DNA of 64,000 bases from NCBI RefSeq assembly GCF_016767175.1, contig NZ_CP068564.1:1054001-1118000 (forward strand). The letters are read 5' to 3'. The notes below the pieces were generated by a model. It worked only from the letters and a program-made list of their open reading frames with translations, did not search any database and was not told the DNA's origin. This document shows positions 1 through 10,100 of this stretch, piece after piece (the stretch's first letter is position 1; each line of letters begins with the position of its first letter). Position numbers and translations under genes: made by a program. The stretch comes from Keratinibaculum paraultunense. GTDB lineage: Bacteria > Bacillota > Clostridia > Tissierellales > Tepidimicrobiaceae.

Positions 1-819
1 AATTATTTTCCCATATATATTGTTATTAAAATTTAATATGTGATTTTCAACTTTAAAATTTTTTTCATTAAAAGTTGGATTAAAACCTATATTAGTTAAG
101 CTTAAATATTGTTGATCTTTTAATACAGTAATAGTTTTATAAACTCCATTTTTAGGTATGATATAATTATCAATAGGATTAATATTAGCAGTAGGAAATC
201 CTAACTTTGTTCCTCTATTGCTACCTTTAATAACTTGCCCTAATATTGTATAATATCTTCCTAAAAATTTGTTTGCTTTTTTTATATTCCCCTCCATCAA
301 TAATTGACGTATTCTTGTACTACTTACTATTTCATTATCAATTGTTATCGGCCTAATAATATTAGTTTTAAATCCTTTCTTGATTCCTAGCTCCTTTAAA
401 TATCTACAATCACCCACAGCTTTATATCCAAATCTATAATCAAAACCAACTGTAACTAATTTTGCATTTAATAGATCTATTATTATTTTATCTACAAACT
501 CTTCTCCTGAAAGTTTCATAATATTTTCATTAAAATTAAGAGTAAATACTACTTCTACTCCTAAATTTTTAAGTATTTTTAGTTTTTGTTCATTAGAAGT
601 AAGAATAGGCACAGATTTTGAATTTTCCTTTAATACATTCTTTGTATGATTTTTAAATAGCAAAACTCCAGGTTTTAAACACATCTCAATTGCTTTTTGT
701 ATATTATCTTCTATTAAATATTTATGACCTATATGAACACCATCAAAATTACCTAAGGCTATTGCTGTTTTATACTCACTCTTATTACTTAAATTTAAAT
801 CTAAATCTATAATTTCCAT
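1..819 (-). CDS. ribF: Bifunctional riboflavin kinase / FMN adenylyltransferase (FAD synthetase), 3' end missing
   Basis: This cytoplasmic enzyme makes FMN from riboflavin and then FAD from FMN. The first 273 codons are in the window and the C-terminal end runs off the left edge. The N-terminal nucleotidyltransferase domain shows LGNFDGVHIGH near residues 22 to 32 with the HxGH motif, and SSTRIR near residue 160. The riboflavin kinase domain starts near residue 185 and shows GFPTANI, the usual flavokinase motif. The ATG at 819 follows a GGTGAT site. The gene lies 10 bases after truB, at the end of the rimP-nusA-infB operon, where ribF also lies in Bacillus. The family identity is clear; only the last 35 or so residues cannot be checked. 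Confidence 0.96.
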   Translation of the reverse strand, partial: MEIIDLDLNLSNKSEYKTAIALGNFDGVHIGHKYLIEDNIQKAIEMCLKPGVLLFKNHTKNVLKENSKSVPILTSNEQKLKILKNLGVEVVFTLNFNENIMKLSGEEFVDKIIIDLLNAKLVTVGFDYRFGYKAVGDCRYLKELGIKKGFKTNIIRPITIDNEIVSSTRIRQLLMEGNIKKANKFLGRYYTILGQVIKGSNRGTKLGFPTANINPIDNYIIPKNGVYKTITVLKDQQYLSLTNIGFNPTFNEKNFKVENHILNFNNNIYGKII

Positions 820-829
820 AACATCACCT

Positions 830-1723
830 TTATATTAAAACTTTGTTCATTTTTAAATAGAAAGTATTATTTTCTTCAATAACTTTACCTATTCCAATAA
901 AAGTATCCTTAGAATATATTCTTAATAAAGAATCTTTATTATAATTATTAAACATAGTTTTAGATATAGAAACACGAGCACCATTTCTTAATTTTTCAAA
1001 GTATCTATCCTCCATAATCAACTTATCTAAATGACTCAAAGCTTTATCCATTGGTAAAATAATATCCTTAATATCTTTTTTACTTAAACTTTTTATATAG
1101 TCAATACTATAACTATCTTCAACTTTAAAATTGCCTACACCTATTCTCATAAGATAAGACATATAACCATAGGTGCCTAAAACTTTCCCTATATCATCAC
1201 ATAATGTCCTTATATATGTTCCCTTTGAGCATTTTGTATAGAAAATAATTTTTTTATTATCAATGTTCTTCAATATTTTCATATCATAAATAAAAGCTTC
1301 CCTATATGCTCTTTTAACAACTTTACCCTTTCTTGCTAATTCATATAATTTTTTCCCTTGATGCTTCAATGCGGAATACATAGGGGGCTCTTGTAATATT
1401 TTACCTTTAAATTTATCAAATGCATTATATATTTCTTTCTCACTAACTTCCTTTAAAGAATAGTTTATAACTTTACCGTCTATATCTAAGGTATCAGTAG
1501 CCAATCCTAAACTTAATTCTCCAACATATTCTTTATCCATATTAAGTAGATATTCACTAATTCTAGTAGCTTTTCCAATACATAAAAGAAGAACTCCAGA
1601 TGCATTTGGATCTAAAATACCTGTATGTCCGATTTTATTAATTCCTATAGTTCTTCTCATTATATTGACTATATCATGAGAAGTTAATCCTTTTGGTTTA
1701 AAAATGTTAATTATACCATTCAT
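830..1723 (-). CDS. truB: tRNA pseudouridine(55) synthase TruB
   Basis: TruB converts U55 of the tRNA T-loop to pseudouridine. The protein has 297 residues, the usual length. The catalytic motif GHTGILDPNASG is at residues 32 to 43 with the nucleophile Asp38. KCSKGTYIRTLCDDIG near residue 163 is the second family signature. The last 60 residues fit the small C-terminal PUA-like domain. The start is 7 bases after the nrnA stop, and the gene is followed by ribF. This is the conserved rbfA-(nrnA)-truB-ribF translation cluster. Confidence 0.97.
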   Translation of the reverse strand: MNGIINIFKPKGLTSHDIVNIMRRTIGINKIGHTGILDPNASGVLLLCIGKATRISEYLLNMDKEYVGELSLGLATDTLDIDGKVINYSLKEVSEKEIYNAFDKFKGKILQEPPMYSALKHQGKKLYELARKGKVVKRAYREAFIYDMKILKNIDNKKIIFYTKCSKGTYIRTLCDDIGKVLGTYGYMSYLMRIGVGNFKVEDSYSIDYIKSLSKKDIKDIILPMDKALSHLDKLIMEDRYFEKLRNGARVSISKTMFNNYNKDSLLRIYSKDTFIGIGKVIEENNTFYLKMNKVLI

Positions 1724-1730
1724 ATTTAAA

Positions 1731-2717
1731 TCACCTTAAAGCTATATTTATTTCATTTTTTATTTCATTAAGAATAAGTTTCTTTGCTTCTGCTATAGTA
1801 GCATAAATAGTGCAACCAGCAGCTTTTTTATGACCCCCACCATTAAATTTAGTGCATATCTTTGAAACATCAATTTTTTTCTTACTTCTTAAACTAGCTT
1901 TTATTTCATTGTATTCCATTTCTTTCAATAAGACAGCAACTTCTACGGAATTTATATCTCTTACAAAGGATACTAACCCCTCTGTATCTTCCAACTTTGC
2001 ATCATTCTTTTTAAGCATGTGCTGAGTAACCGATATTACACCTATCATGTTATCCATAAACAATTCCAAACTGTTTAAACAATCTATAAATAATTTTGTT
2101 TTTTCAATACTTTTGCTTTGATATAAATTAATATTTATATCTTCCATGTCTATTCCAATTTGTAATAGTTCAGCAGCAATCAAATGTGTAGCATAAGTAG
2201 TATTACTATACATAAAACTTCCTGTGTCTGTACTAATTGCTGTATATAAACAAGTAGCAATATCTTTATCTATATTAACACCAATCTTATTAATTAATTT
2301 ATAAATTAACTCTCCTGTAGCAGCAGATTTAGGAGATACTATGTTTATATGACCAAAGTTAGTGTTTGAAATATGATGATCTATATTTATAACATTATTA
2401 GCTTTTAAAGCAACTTTCTTTCCTATACCTAATCTATCCATATCACTACAATCTAAAGCAATAAAAGTATCAATACCTTCATCTATATCATGCTCTTTTA
2501 TAAATTCTATATTTGGCAAAAATAAATATTTTTGTGGAATGTCATCTACTCTTAGTAATCTAACATCTTTATTCATTTTCATTAGTGCCATTCCTAAAGC
2601 CAAAGTAGAACCTATATTGTCTCCATCAGGTTCTACATGAGAACAAATACATAATTTATTAGAGTTTTTTATTACATCAATAGCTTGATTTATAGAAGAT
2701 TTTAAATTATTATTCAT
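1731..2717 (-). CDS. nrnA: DHH/DHHA1 phosphoesterase, NrnA-like oligoribonuclease / pAp phosphatase
   Basis: NrnA-type enzymes degrade 2 to 5 nt RNA oligomers and 3'-phosphoadenosine 5'-phosphate, and some family members cleave cyclic dinucleotide products. Visible motifs are [11 protein letters not shown] near residue 30, [11 protein letters not shown], the eponymous [13 protein letters not shown], and the C-terminal DHHA1 motif [10 protein letters not shown] chose the ATG at 2717 rather than the in-frame ATG at 2741. An AAAGGAG site sits just upstream of it, and the ATG then overlaps the rbfA stop by 8 bases, which indicates translational coupling. The protein is then 328 residues. The gene is typical of this position in Clostridia. 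The exact substrate cannot be read from the sequence. Confidence 0.93.
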   Translation of the reverse strand: MNNNLKSSINQAIDVIKNSNKLCICSHVEPDGDNIGSTLALGMALMKMNKDVRLLRVDDIPQKYLFLPNIEFIKEHDIDEGIDTFIALDCSDMDRLGIGKKVALKANNVINIDHHISNTNFGHINIVSPKSAATGELIYKLINKIGVNIDKDIATCLYTAISTDTGSFMYSNTTYATHLIAAELLQIGIDMEDININLYQSKSIEKTKLFIDCLNSLELFMDNMIGVISVTQHMLKKNDAKLEDTEGLVSFVRDINSVEVAVLLKEMEYNEIKASLRSKKKIDVSKICTKFNGGGHKKAAGCTIYATIAEAKKLILNEIKNEINIALR

Positions 2718-3087
2718 TAGAATTTCTCCTTTTTTCTTCATCCTCTTTTTTTACTTTATCTATTAACTTAGACATATATATTCCTCGTTCAATTGATTCA
2801 TCTAAATAAAATATAGGTTCTGGTGTATAACGCAAATCTATTCTATTACCTATTTCTTTTCTAATAAAACCTTTAGCACTTTCTAAACCTTCCAATGTAT
2901 CATCTTTAGCTTTTTGATCTCCTAAAACAGATACATATATATTAGCATAGCTTAAATCCTTAGTTACCTCTACTTTTGTTACACTAATCATTGGACTTAT
3001 GCGTGGATCCTTTACTTCCATTGTGAGTAATTCTGATACTATTTTTTTAACTTCTTCTGATATTCTATTAATTCTTCTGGTATCCAT
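2710..3087 (-). CDS. rbfA: 30S ribosome-binding factor A
   Basis: RbfA is a small KH-fold protein that binds the immature 30S subunit and helps 16S rRNA 5' end maturation. The sequence fits the family throughout: [17 protein letters not shown] at the start, [23 protein letters not shown], and [17 protein letters not shown] near the end. An in-frame GTG exists at 3096, but the ATG at 3087 has an AGGGGTG site at proper distance and begins with the usual MDTRR, giving 125 residues. It follows infB by 14 bases and overlaps nrnA by 8. Confidence 0.96.
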   Translation of the reverse strand: MDTRRINRISEEVKKIVSELLTMEVKDPRISPMISVTKVEVTKDLSYANIYVSVLGDQKAKDDTLEGLESAKGFIRKEIGNRIDLRYTPEPIFYLDESIERGIYMSKLIDKVKKEDEEKRRNSNE

Positions 3088-3101
3088 GGAAATCACACCC
3101 C

Positions 3102-5072
3102 TTACTGTTCAACTTCTTCTAATATATAAGCTTCTAATATATCTCCTTCTTTTATATCATTATAATTTTCAAGAGCTAAACCGCCTTCATAACCGCTTAA
3201 TACTTCTTTAACATCATCTTTAAATCTTTTAAGTGATGATATATTACCTTCAAATATTACAATATTATCTCTAAGAAGTCTAATTTTGCTATTTCTTGTA
3301 ATCTTGCCATCCTGAACGTATATACCAGCAACATTACCAACATTTGGAACTTTAAAGGTAGCTCTAACTTCAGCCCTACCTATAACTTTCTCTTCATATT
3401 TTGGCTCTAACATACCTTTAATGGCTGCTTCAATATCCTCTATAGCTTCATATATAACTCTATAAGTTCTAACATCAACATTTTCTTCCTTTGCTATATC
3501 TAAAGCATTTTGTGTTGGTCTTACATTAAAACCTATAATAATAGCATTAGAAGCTGCAGCCAACATTACATCACTTTCAGTTATACCTCCAACACCTCCG
3601 TGAATAATATTAATTTTTACTTCTTCATTTTCTAGCTTTTCAAGAGATTGTTTAATAGCATCTATAGTTCCTCTTGCATCAGTTTTTATAATTATATTTA
3701 ATTCCTTAATTTCACCTGATTGTATTTTTTCAAATAAATCATCCAAAGAAACCTTTTGCGTAATTTTTAATTGCTCTTCTCTTTCTAATTCTTTTTTCCT
3801 TTCTGCATATATTCTAGCAGTTTTTTCATCTTCTACTGCATATAAGATATCACCTGAAAGAGGTACTTCAGATAATCCTAAAATCATCACCGGAATAGAA
3901 GGACCTGCTTTTTTTATATTTTTCCCTTTATCATCAAACATAGCTCTTATTCTACCACTTGTACTACCACAAACTACTACATCTCCAACTTTTAATGTGC
4001 CTTTTTGAACTAATACAGTAGCTACAGGTCCCTTTCCCTTATCTAATTGAGCTTCTATTACTGTTCCCATTGCCTTTCTATTAGGATTAGCCTTTAATTC
4101 TTGCATCTCTGCCACAAGCAATATCATTTCTAATAAATCATCAATACCTTCTTTCTTTAATGCTGAAACTGGTACATTTACAGTGTCTCCACCCCATTCT
4201 TCTGGAACTAATCCATATTCTACTAATTCTTGCCTTATTCTATCTATACTTGCATCTGGTTTATCTATTTTATTTATTGCCACTATAATAGGAACATTAG
4301 CAGCTTTAGCATGATTTATTGCTTCTACTGTTTGAGGCATAACTCCATCATCAGCTGCTACAACTAATACTGCTATATCCGTAACTTGAGCACCTCTTGC
4401 TCTCATAGATGTAAAAGCTTCATGACCTGGAGTATCTAAAAATACTATTTTTTTACCTTTAATATTAACAACTGAAGCACCTATATGCTGAGTTATCCCA
4501 CCAGCTTCTTGCTCAGTAACATTGGTTTCTCTAATAGCATCCAGTAACGAAGTTTTTCCATGATCAACGTGTCCCATTACAGTAACCACAGGTGGTCTAG
4601 GTTTTAAATCCTCTGGATCATCTTCATAATCTAAATTAAATTCATCTTTTATCTCCAAAGATTTAGACCTTATAATTTTGAAACCTAATTCTTCACCTAT
4701 AATACTTGCAGTATCGAAATCTATGGATTGATTTTGATTAGCCATTATACCTAAGTTTATCAATTTAGTTATTAATTCTGCTGGAGTAATACCTATCTTA
4801 TCTGCTAAATCTTTAACCACAATTGTATCTTCTACTTCTATAACTTTTTCTTCTTCCTTTTTTTTATGAGTTCCATTTGTCGATTGTTTTTCTTTTTTTC
4901 CTTTATCTTTTATTTCACCTGAAATAAGTTCTTTAATTGTTTCAGCTTCTTCATTCTCAATTGTAGCCATATGGCTATTAACGTTTATTCCCATTTCCTC
5001 CATTAATTCCATTAATTCCTTACTGGTAATTTTTAGTTCCTTTGCTAATTCATATATTCTTTTTTTTGTCAA
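3102..5072 (-). CDS. infB: Translation initiation factor IF-2
   Basis: IF-2 is the GTPase that brings initiator tRNA to the 30S subunit and promotes subunit joining. Two IF2-N helical modules are visible ([16 protein letters not shown] and [16 protein letters not shown]), joined by a short charged linker. The G domain follows, with GHVDHGKT (G1), DTPGHEAF (G3) and NKIDKP (G4), and then the C-terminal domains. At about 656 residues this is a short IF-2, normal for Clostridia. The start is probably the TTG at 5072, which has GGGGGTG five bases upstream; a longer in-frame TTG at 5087 would lie inside that site. The ylxQ gene usually found before infB is absent. Confidence 0.97.
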   Translation of the reverse strand: MTKKRIYELAKELKITSKELMELMEEMGINVNSHMATIENEEAETIKELISGEIKDKGKKEKQSTNGTHKKKEEEKVIEVEDTIVVKDLADKIGITPAELITKLINLGIMANQNQSIDFDTASIIGEELGFKIIRSKSLEIKDEFNLDYEDDPEDLKPRPPVVTVMGHVDHGKTSLLDAIRETNVTEQEAGGITQHIGASVVNIKGKKIVFLDTPGHEAFTSMRARGAQVTDIAVLVVAADDGVMPQTVEAINHAKAANVPIIVAINKIDKPDASIDRIRQELVEYGLVPEEWGGDTVNVPVSALKKEGIDDLLEMILLVAEMQELKANPNRKAMGTVIEAQLDKGKGPVATVLVQKGTLKVGDVVVCGSTSGRIRAMFDDKGKNIKKAGPSIPVMILGLSEVPLSGDILYAVEDEKTARIYAERKKELEREEQLKITQKVSLDDLFEKIQSGEIKELNIIIKTDARGTIDAIKQSLEKLENEEVKINIIHGGVGGITESDVMLAAASNAIIIGFNVRPTQNALDIAKEENVDVRTYRVIYEAIEDIEAAIKGMLEPKYEEKVIGRAEVRATFKVPNVGNVAGIYVQDGKITRNSKIRLLRDNIVIFEGNISSLKRFKDDVKEVLSGYEGGLALENYNDIKEGDILEAYILEEVEQ

Positions 5073-5111
5073 ACTATACACCCCCAATATTTTTACAGGT
5101 GATGATTGATA

Positions 5112-5387
5112 TTATTCTTTAGAAAATTTTAATATTGTATCTTTTAATTTATCATATATTTCATCTGGTATGTCAATATCTAATGCTTTTTTAAGTTTTT
5201 GATTACGTTTTGCATTCATAAGACATTCTTCATTTAGACAAATATATGCTCCTCTACCATTCATCTTCCCCGTCAAATCTACTTCTATATTACCTCCTTT
5301 ATCTTTAACTACTCTAATCAGTTCTTTTTTAGGCTTATTTTCATGACAGGCTACACATTTTCTCATTGGAATTTTTCTTTTTTTCAA
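5112..5387 (-). CDS. ylxR: YlxR family RNA-binding protein (RnpM-like)
   Basis: This 91-residue protein belongs to the YlxR (DUF448) family. The family signature MRKCVACHENKPKKEL is near the N terminus, and GRGAYIC and KKAL motifs follow. The B. subtilis homologue has been described as a modulator of RNase P (RnpM). It lies 16 bases after nusA and 39 bases before infB, its conserved place. Role beyond RNA binding is inferred from the homologue. Confidence 0.94.
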   Translation of the reverse strand: MKKRKIPMRKCVACHENKPKKELIRVVKDKGGNIEVDLTGKMNGRGAYICLNEECLMNAKRNQKLKKALDIDIPDEIYDKLKDTILKFSKE

Positions 5388-5403
5388 ATTACCACCCCAC
5401 TAT

Positions 5404-6456
5404 TTACTCTGAAATAAAATTATCTTTATATTGACTTTCACTTTTTATGTCTATTTTCCAATTAGTAAGTTTTGCAGCCAATCTTGCATTTTGCCCTTCC
5501 TTACCAATGGCTAGTGATAATTGATAATCTGGTACTACAACCAAAGCCGATTTTTCCTGTTCATTTACCTCAACTTTCAATACTTTTGAAGGACTTAAAC
5601 TGTTAGCTATAAATTCCTCTATATTTTTACTCCAAACAATTATGTCTATTTTTTCACCATTTAATTCTTCTACAATAGCCTTTACTCTGCTCCCTTTAAA
5701 TCCAACACAAGCTCCAACAGGATCAACATTTGGATCCCTTGAAAAAACAGCAATCTTAGTTCGTGAGCCAGCTTCTCTAGATATAGCATATATATCTACA
5801 ATACCATCATGTATTTCTGGAACTTCTAACTCAAATAATCGTTTAACTAAACCTGGATGAGATCTTGATAGAATAATTTGTGGTCCCTTTGTTGTTTTTT
5901 TTACTTCCAATATATATAATTTTAATCTATCGCCTTGTTCATATATTTCTCCCTCAATTTGTTCTGAAGGAGGTAATATTCCTTCAGTTTTTCCTAAATC
6001 TATATACACATTATTTCTACTTACTCTCTGTACTGTACCTGTTATTATTTCATTTTCTCTATCAGCAAATTCTTCATATATTACATCTCTTTCTGCATCT
6101 TTAATTCTTTGAATTATTACTTGTTTTGCCGTTTGTGCTGCAATTCTTCCAAAATTCTTTGGAGTAATCTCTATGTTTACTACATCACCTAATTGATATT
6201 TATCATCTATGTTTTTAGCATCCTCTAAACTTATTTCCATTAATTCATTTTCAACTTTTTCAACTACATTTTTTTTTGCAAATACCTTTACTATTCCAGA
6301 ATTTTCATCAATTTCTATCTCAACATTTTGCGATGATCCAAAATTTTTTTTATAACTAGAAATAAGTGCTGATTCTAGGGCCTCTAATATTATTTCCTTT
6401 GATATTCCCTTTTCTTCTTCTATCTCTTCAAGGGCTTCAATAAACTCTATATTCAT
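5404..6456 (-). CDS. nusA: Transcription termination/antitermination factor NusA
   Basis: NusA binds RNA polymerase and nascent RNA and stimulates pausing and intrinsic termination. The 350 residues show the N-terminal polymerase-binding domain (MNIEFIEALEEIEEEKGI), an S1 domain around residues 130 to 200 (ITGTVQRVSRNNVYIDLG), and two KH domains. The KH region includes DPVGACVGFKGSRVKAI and the C-terminal LAIGKEGQNARLAAKLT. The short form without C-terminal acidic repeats is normal for Firmicutes. It sits 15 bases after rimP. The leader of this operon holds a hairpin at 7020 to 7039 that could make NusA autoregulatory; see findings. Confidence 0.97.
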   Translation of the reverse strand: MNIEFIEALEEIEEEKGISKEIILEALESALISSYKKNFGSSQNVEIEIDENSGIVKVFAKKNVVEKVENELMEISLEDAKNIDDKYQLGDVVNIEITPKNFGRIAAQTAKQVIIQRIKDAERDVIYEEFADRENEIITGTVQRVSRNNVYIDLGKTEGILPPSEQIEGEIYEQGDRLKLYILEVKKTTKGPQIILSRSHPGLVKRLFELEVPEIHDGIVDIYAISREAGSRTKIAVFSRDPNVDPVGACVGFKGSRVKAIVEELNGEKIDIIVWSKNIEEFIANSLSPSKVLKVEVNEQEKSALVVVPDYQLSLAIGKEGQNARLAAKLTNWKIDIKSESQYKDNFISE

Positions 6457-6471
6457 TAATCCAAACCTCCT

Positions 6472-6936
6472 CTAAAATTTAACTACCAATTTAATATTTG
6501 ATATAATATCTCTTTGAATTGCCCTTTCCTTTTGATTTTCTTCGATAATGATAATATTTTCCTGGGTGAAACTTGCTAATTTCCCTGTATATTTTTTCTT
6601 ACCATCTATATTTTTATATAAACTCACTTCTATTTCTTTTCCAATATTTCTACGCAAATCTTTATCCGTCTTTAATGGTCTATCTAATCCTGGAGATGAA
6701 ATTTCTAAATAGTAGCTATTTTTTATAATATCAATTTCATCTAGCTTATTTCCCACTGCCTCACTAACTTTTTGACAATCGCCAATAGTTATGCCTTCTA
6801 CATTCCCTATATAAAATCTCAGAAACTGTTGCCCATTTTCTTTTATAAATTCTATATCCACTAAATCGTATCCTAAGTCTTCAATTATAGGCTCACAATT
6901 TTCCTCAATAATTTTAAGAATATTTTTTTTATTCAA
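6472..6936 (-). CDS. rimP: Ribosome maturation factor RimP
   Basis: RimP helps assemble the 30S head. The protein has 154 residues, as expected, with the signature YLEISSPGLDRPLKTDKDL in the middle and an Sm-like C-terminal domain (IGKEIEVSLY, YTGKLASF). A GGAGGTGA site precedes the start. It is the first gene of the rimP-nusA-ylxR-infB operon. The 164 bases before it, up to the end of polC, hold the promoter and leader hairpin listed separately. Confidence 0.96.
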   Translation of the reverse strand: MNKKNILKIIEENCEPIIEDLGYDLVDIEFIKENGQQFLRFYIGNVEGITIGDCQKVSEAVGNKLDEIDIIKNSYYLEISSPGLDRPLKTDKDLRRNIGKEIEVSLYKNIDGKKKYTGKLASFTQENIIIIEENQKERAIQRDIISNIKLVVKF

Positions 6937-7009
6937 AATATCACCTCCACTTTAATATATATCTATTTTTTGTTCAATATTTAGAAATATACCTTTCAAA
7001 TATATATAT

Positions 7010-7039
7010 CAAACAAATAAGAGTGGGGTAACCCACTCT
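7010..7039 (-). terminator. Leader terminator or attenuator before rimP-nusA
   Basis: On the minus strand an 8-bp perfect stem (AGAGTGGG, loop TTAC, CCCACTCT) is followed by TATTTGTTTGAT, an interrupted U-tract. It lies 60 bases downstream of polC and 84 bases before rimP. Because a good promoter sits upstream of it (7077 to 7104), RNA from that promoter must pass this hairpin before reaching rimP and nusA. It can therefore both end polC transcripts and act as an attenuator. A broken U-tract is what one expects of a NusA-dependent terminator. Confidence 0.75.
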
Positions 7040-7076
7040 ACTTAAGAATAATTAGCCTAATTGTTGTACCAACTTA

Positions 7077-7104
7077 ATTATATCATATAGTTTAAAAAAA
7101 TCAA
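7077..7104 (-). promoter_or_regulatory. Sigma-A promoter for the rimP-nusA-infB operon
   Basis: The minus strand reads TTGATT (7104 to 7099), a 16-base spacer, then TATAAT (7082 to 7077) with a TG one base upstream, i.e. an extended -10. The -35 box overlaps the polC stop codon. The expected start of transcription is near 7070, which gives a leader of about 130 nt before rimP containing the hairpin at 7020 to 7039. Confidence 0.75.
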
Positions 7105-10100
7105 ATATTAAAAAGGCTTATTTGGTTACTTTCTGGTAAATTCAAAAGACAACCATGTTCTCTCAAGGCTTCTAAAGCAGTTTTATTTACCTTCGCTCTA
7201 GATATTAAATCTTCAATAGATAAAAATTCAGCAATATTTCGTTCCTGAACTATTTTTCTAGCTACTGTTTCTCCAACTCCTTCAAGGCTCTTAAGAGGCG
7301 GTATTATTCCTTTATCGCCAATTATAAATTTGTCACTATGAGATTTATATAATTGGACTTTTTCAAAATTTAATCCCCTAGCATACATTTCTTGAACCAC
7401 TTCTAACACTGTTAACTGATTTTTCTCCTTCGCTGTTAAGTTATTCAAATTATTTTCTAATTCCTTTATTTTATTATCTATAGTACCTTTACCTTTTAGA
7501 ACTAGTTGGGCATCAAAATCTTGAGCTTTCGTGGTAAAATAAGTTGCATAGAAAGCTTCAGGATAATGTACTTTAAAATATGCGATTCTAAAAGACATCA
7601 TTACATATGCAACAGCATGAGCTTTAGGAAACATATATTTAATCTTTTTACAAGAATTTATATACCAATCTGGTACGTTAAAGGATCTCATATATTCTTC
7701 ATCTTCTTCTGATAAACCTCTGCCCTTTCTCACATTTTCCATAATTTTAAAAGATTTCTTTTTATCTAAGCCCAAATGAATTAAATATAGCATAATATCA
7801 TCTCTAGTGGAAATAACCTGATTCAAAGTTGCAGTTCCATTTCTAACTAAGTTTTGAGCATTATTTAGCCATACGTCTGTTCCATGAGATAGTCCACTAA
7901 TACGTACCAACTCTGAAAAAGTATTTGGTTGAGTATCTATAAGCATTTGTCTTACAAATTTAGTTCCAAATTCTGGTATACCTAAAGTTCCTACATCTGT
8001 ATTTATGTCTTTGGGATCAATACCTAATGGTTCTGTACTAGTAAATAATTTCATAGTTTCTTTATCATCTAGAGGAATAGATTTAGCATCTACACCTGTA
8101 ATATCTTCTAACATTCTTATAATTGTGGGTACATCATGACCTAATATATCAAGTTTAAGTATTCTACCACTAATAGAATTATAATCAAAATGTGTGGTTA
8201 TTACTCCAGATTCCTTATCGTCTGCTGGATATTGAATAGGTGTGAAATCATGTATATCTTTATATTTAGGTACAATCATAACTCCTCCTGGATGTTGTCC
8301 AGAAGTACGTTTTATTCCGCTGCAACCTTGAACTAATCTATTTATTTCTGCTGGATGGACACTTATACCTTTTTGTTCATGATATTTTTTTACAAAACCA
8401 TAAGCAGTTTTTTCTGCAATAGTGCCAATAGTACCAGCTCTAAATACATAACCTTTGCCAAATAGTTCTTCTGTATATTTATGAGCTTGAGATTGATATT
8501 CTCCTGCAAAATTTAAATCAATATCTGGTTCTTTATCGCCTTCAAACCCTAAAAATACTTCAAACGGTATGTCATGACCATCTTTTTTAAGTAAAGTTCC
8601 ACATTTAGGACAAACTTTATTTGGTAAATCAACTCCTGAACCTACAGGACCATCTTCAATAAATTCACTGTATTTGCATTTAGGACATACATAATGAGGA
8701 ACTAAAGGATTTACCTCAGTAATACCACTCATCGTTGCAACAAAAGATGAACCCACAGAACCTCTTGAACCAACTAAATATCCGTCTTTTAGAGATTTCC
8801 ATACTAGTTTTTGAGCAATTATATACATTACAGCATATCCATTATTAATTATAGAATTTAATTCCTTATCTAATCTTTCTTTAACTATATCTGGTAATGG
8901 ATCACCATATATTTCCATGGCTCTATTATACGTAATTTTCTTTAATTCTTCATCTGCTCCTTCTATAATTGGGGGATAAGTGCCTTCAGGAATTGGTTTT
9001 ATATTCTCTATTTGATTTGCTATTAAATTACTGTTTTTTATTACTACTTCTTCTGCTTTTTCTTTACCTAAATATTTAAATTCTTCTAACATTTCTTCTG
9101 TAGTTTTAAAATAAAGAGGAGGTTGAAAATCTGCATCAGAGTACCCTTGCCCTGTCATTAATATCTTTCTAAATATCTCATCTTCTGGATCTAAAAAATG
9201 TACATCTCCTGTAGCTACAACAGGCTTATTAAATTTATCTCCTATTTCTACAATTTGTTGATTTATACGTCTTAGCTCATTTTCATCTTTCACAATTCCG
9301 TTTCTTAATAAATGCATGTTATTTCCAATAGGCTGTATTTCTAAATAATCATAAAAATTTACTATATTTTTTATTTCATTAACATCCATATTTCTTAGAA
9401 TAGCACTATATAATTCTCCTGCTTCACAAGCGCTACCAATTATTAATCCATCTCTATATTGAGATAATAAAGATTTAGGAATTCGTGGTCTTCTGTAAAA
9501 ATAATTTAAATGAGATTCAGAAATAAGTTTATATAAATTTTTTAATCCCTTTTGGTTTTTAGCTAATATTATTATATGATAGGGCTTCTCTTTAGAGATA
9601 TTTTTATTTGTTGATAATTTATTTATTTTATAAAAATTATTTATATGATTCTTATCTAGTATATTCATGCATTTTAAAAATATCTCTCCTGTTGCTCTTG
9701 CATCATCTATTGCTCTATGATGATTAACTAAATCTACATTTAAATATTTAGCAATTACATCTAGTTTATATTTCTTAAGTTGAGGGAATAAAGCTCTTGT
9801 AAGCTCAAGGGTATCAAGAACTGGATTGTCTAATATCTTACCTAACTTTAAAAATTCTTCTCTTATGAAACCAATATCAAAAGAAGCATTATGAGCTACT
9901 AATACACTATTTTGAATAAATTTCTCAAAACATGGTAAAACTTCTTCTATTCTTGGTTTATCAGATACCATTTCGTCGGTAATTCCAGTGATATTTACTA
10001 TATTATTTGGAATAGGTATACCAGGATTTACTAATTGGCTAAATTCATCTATGATTACTCCTTCTCTTATTTTTACTGCTCCTATTTCAGTTATTTTATC

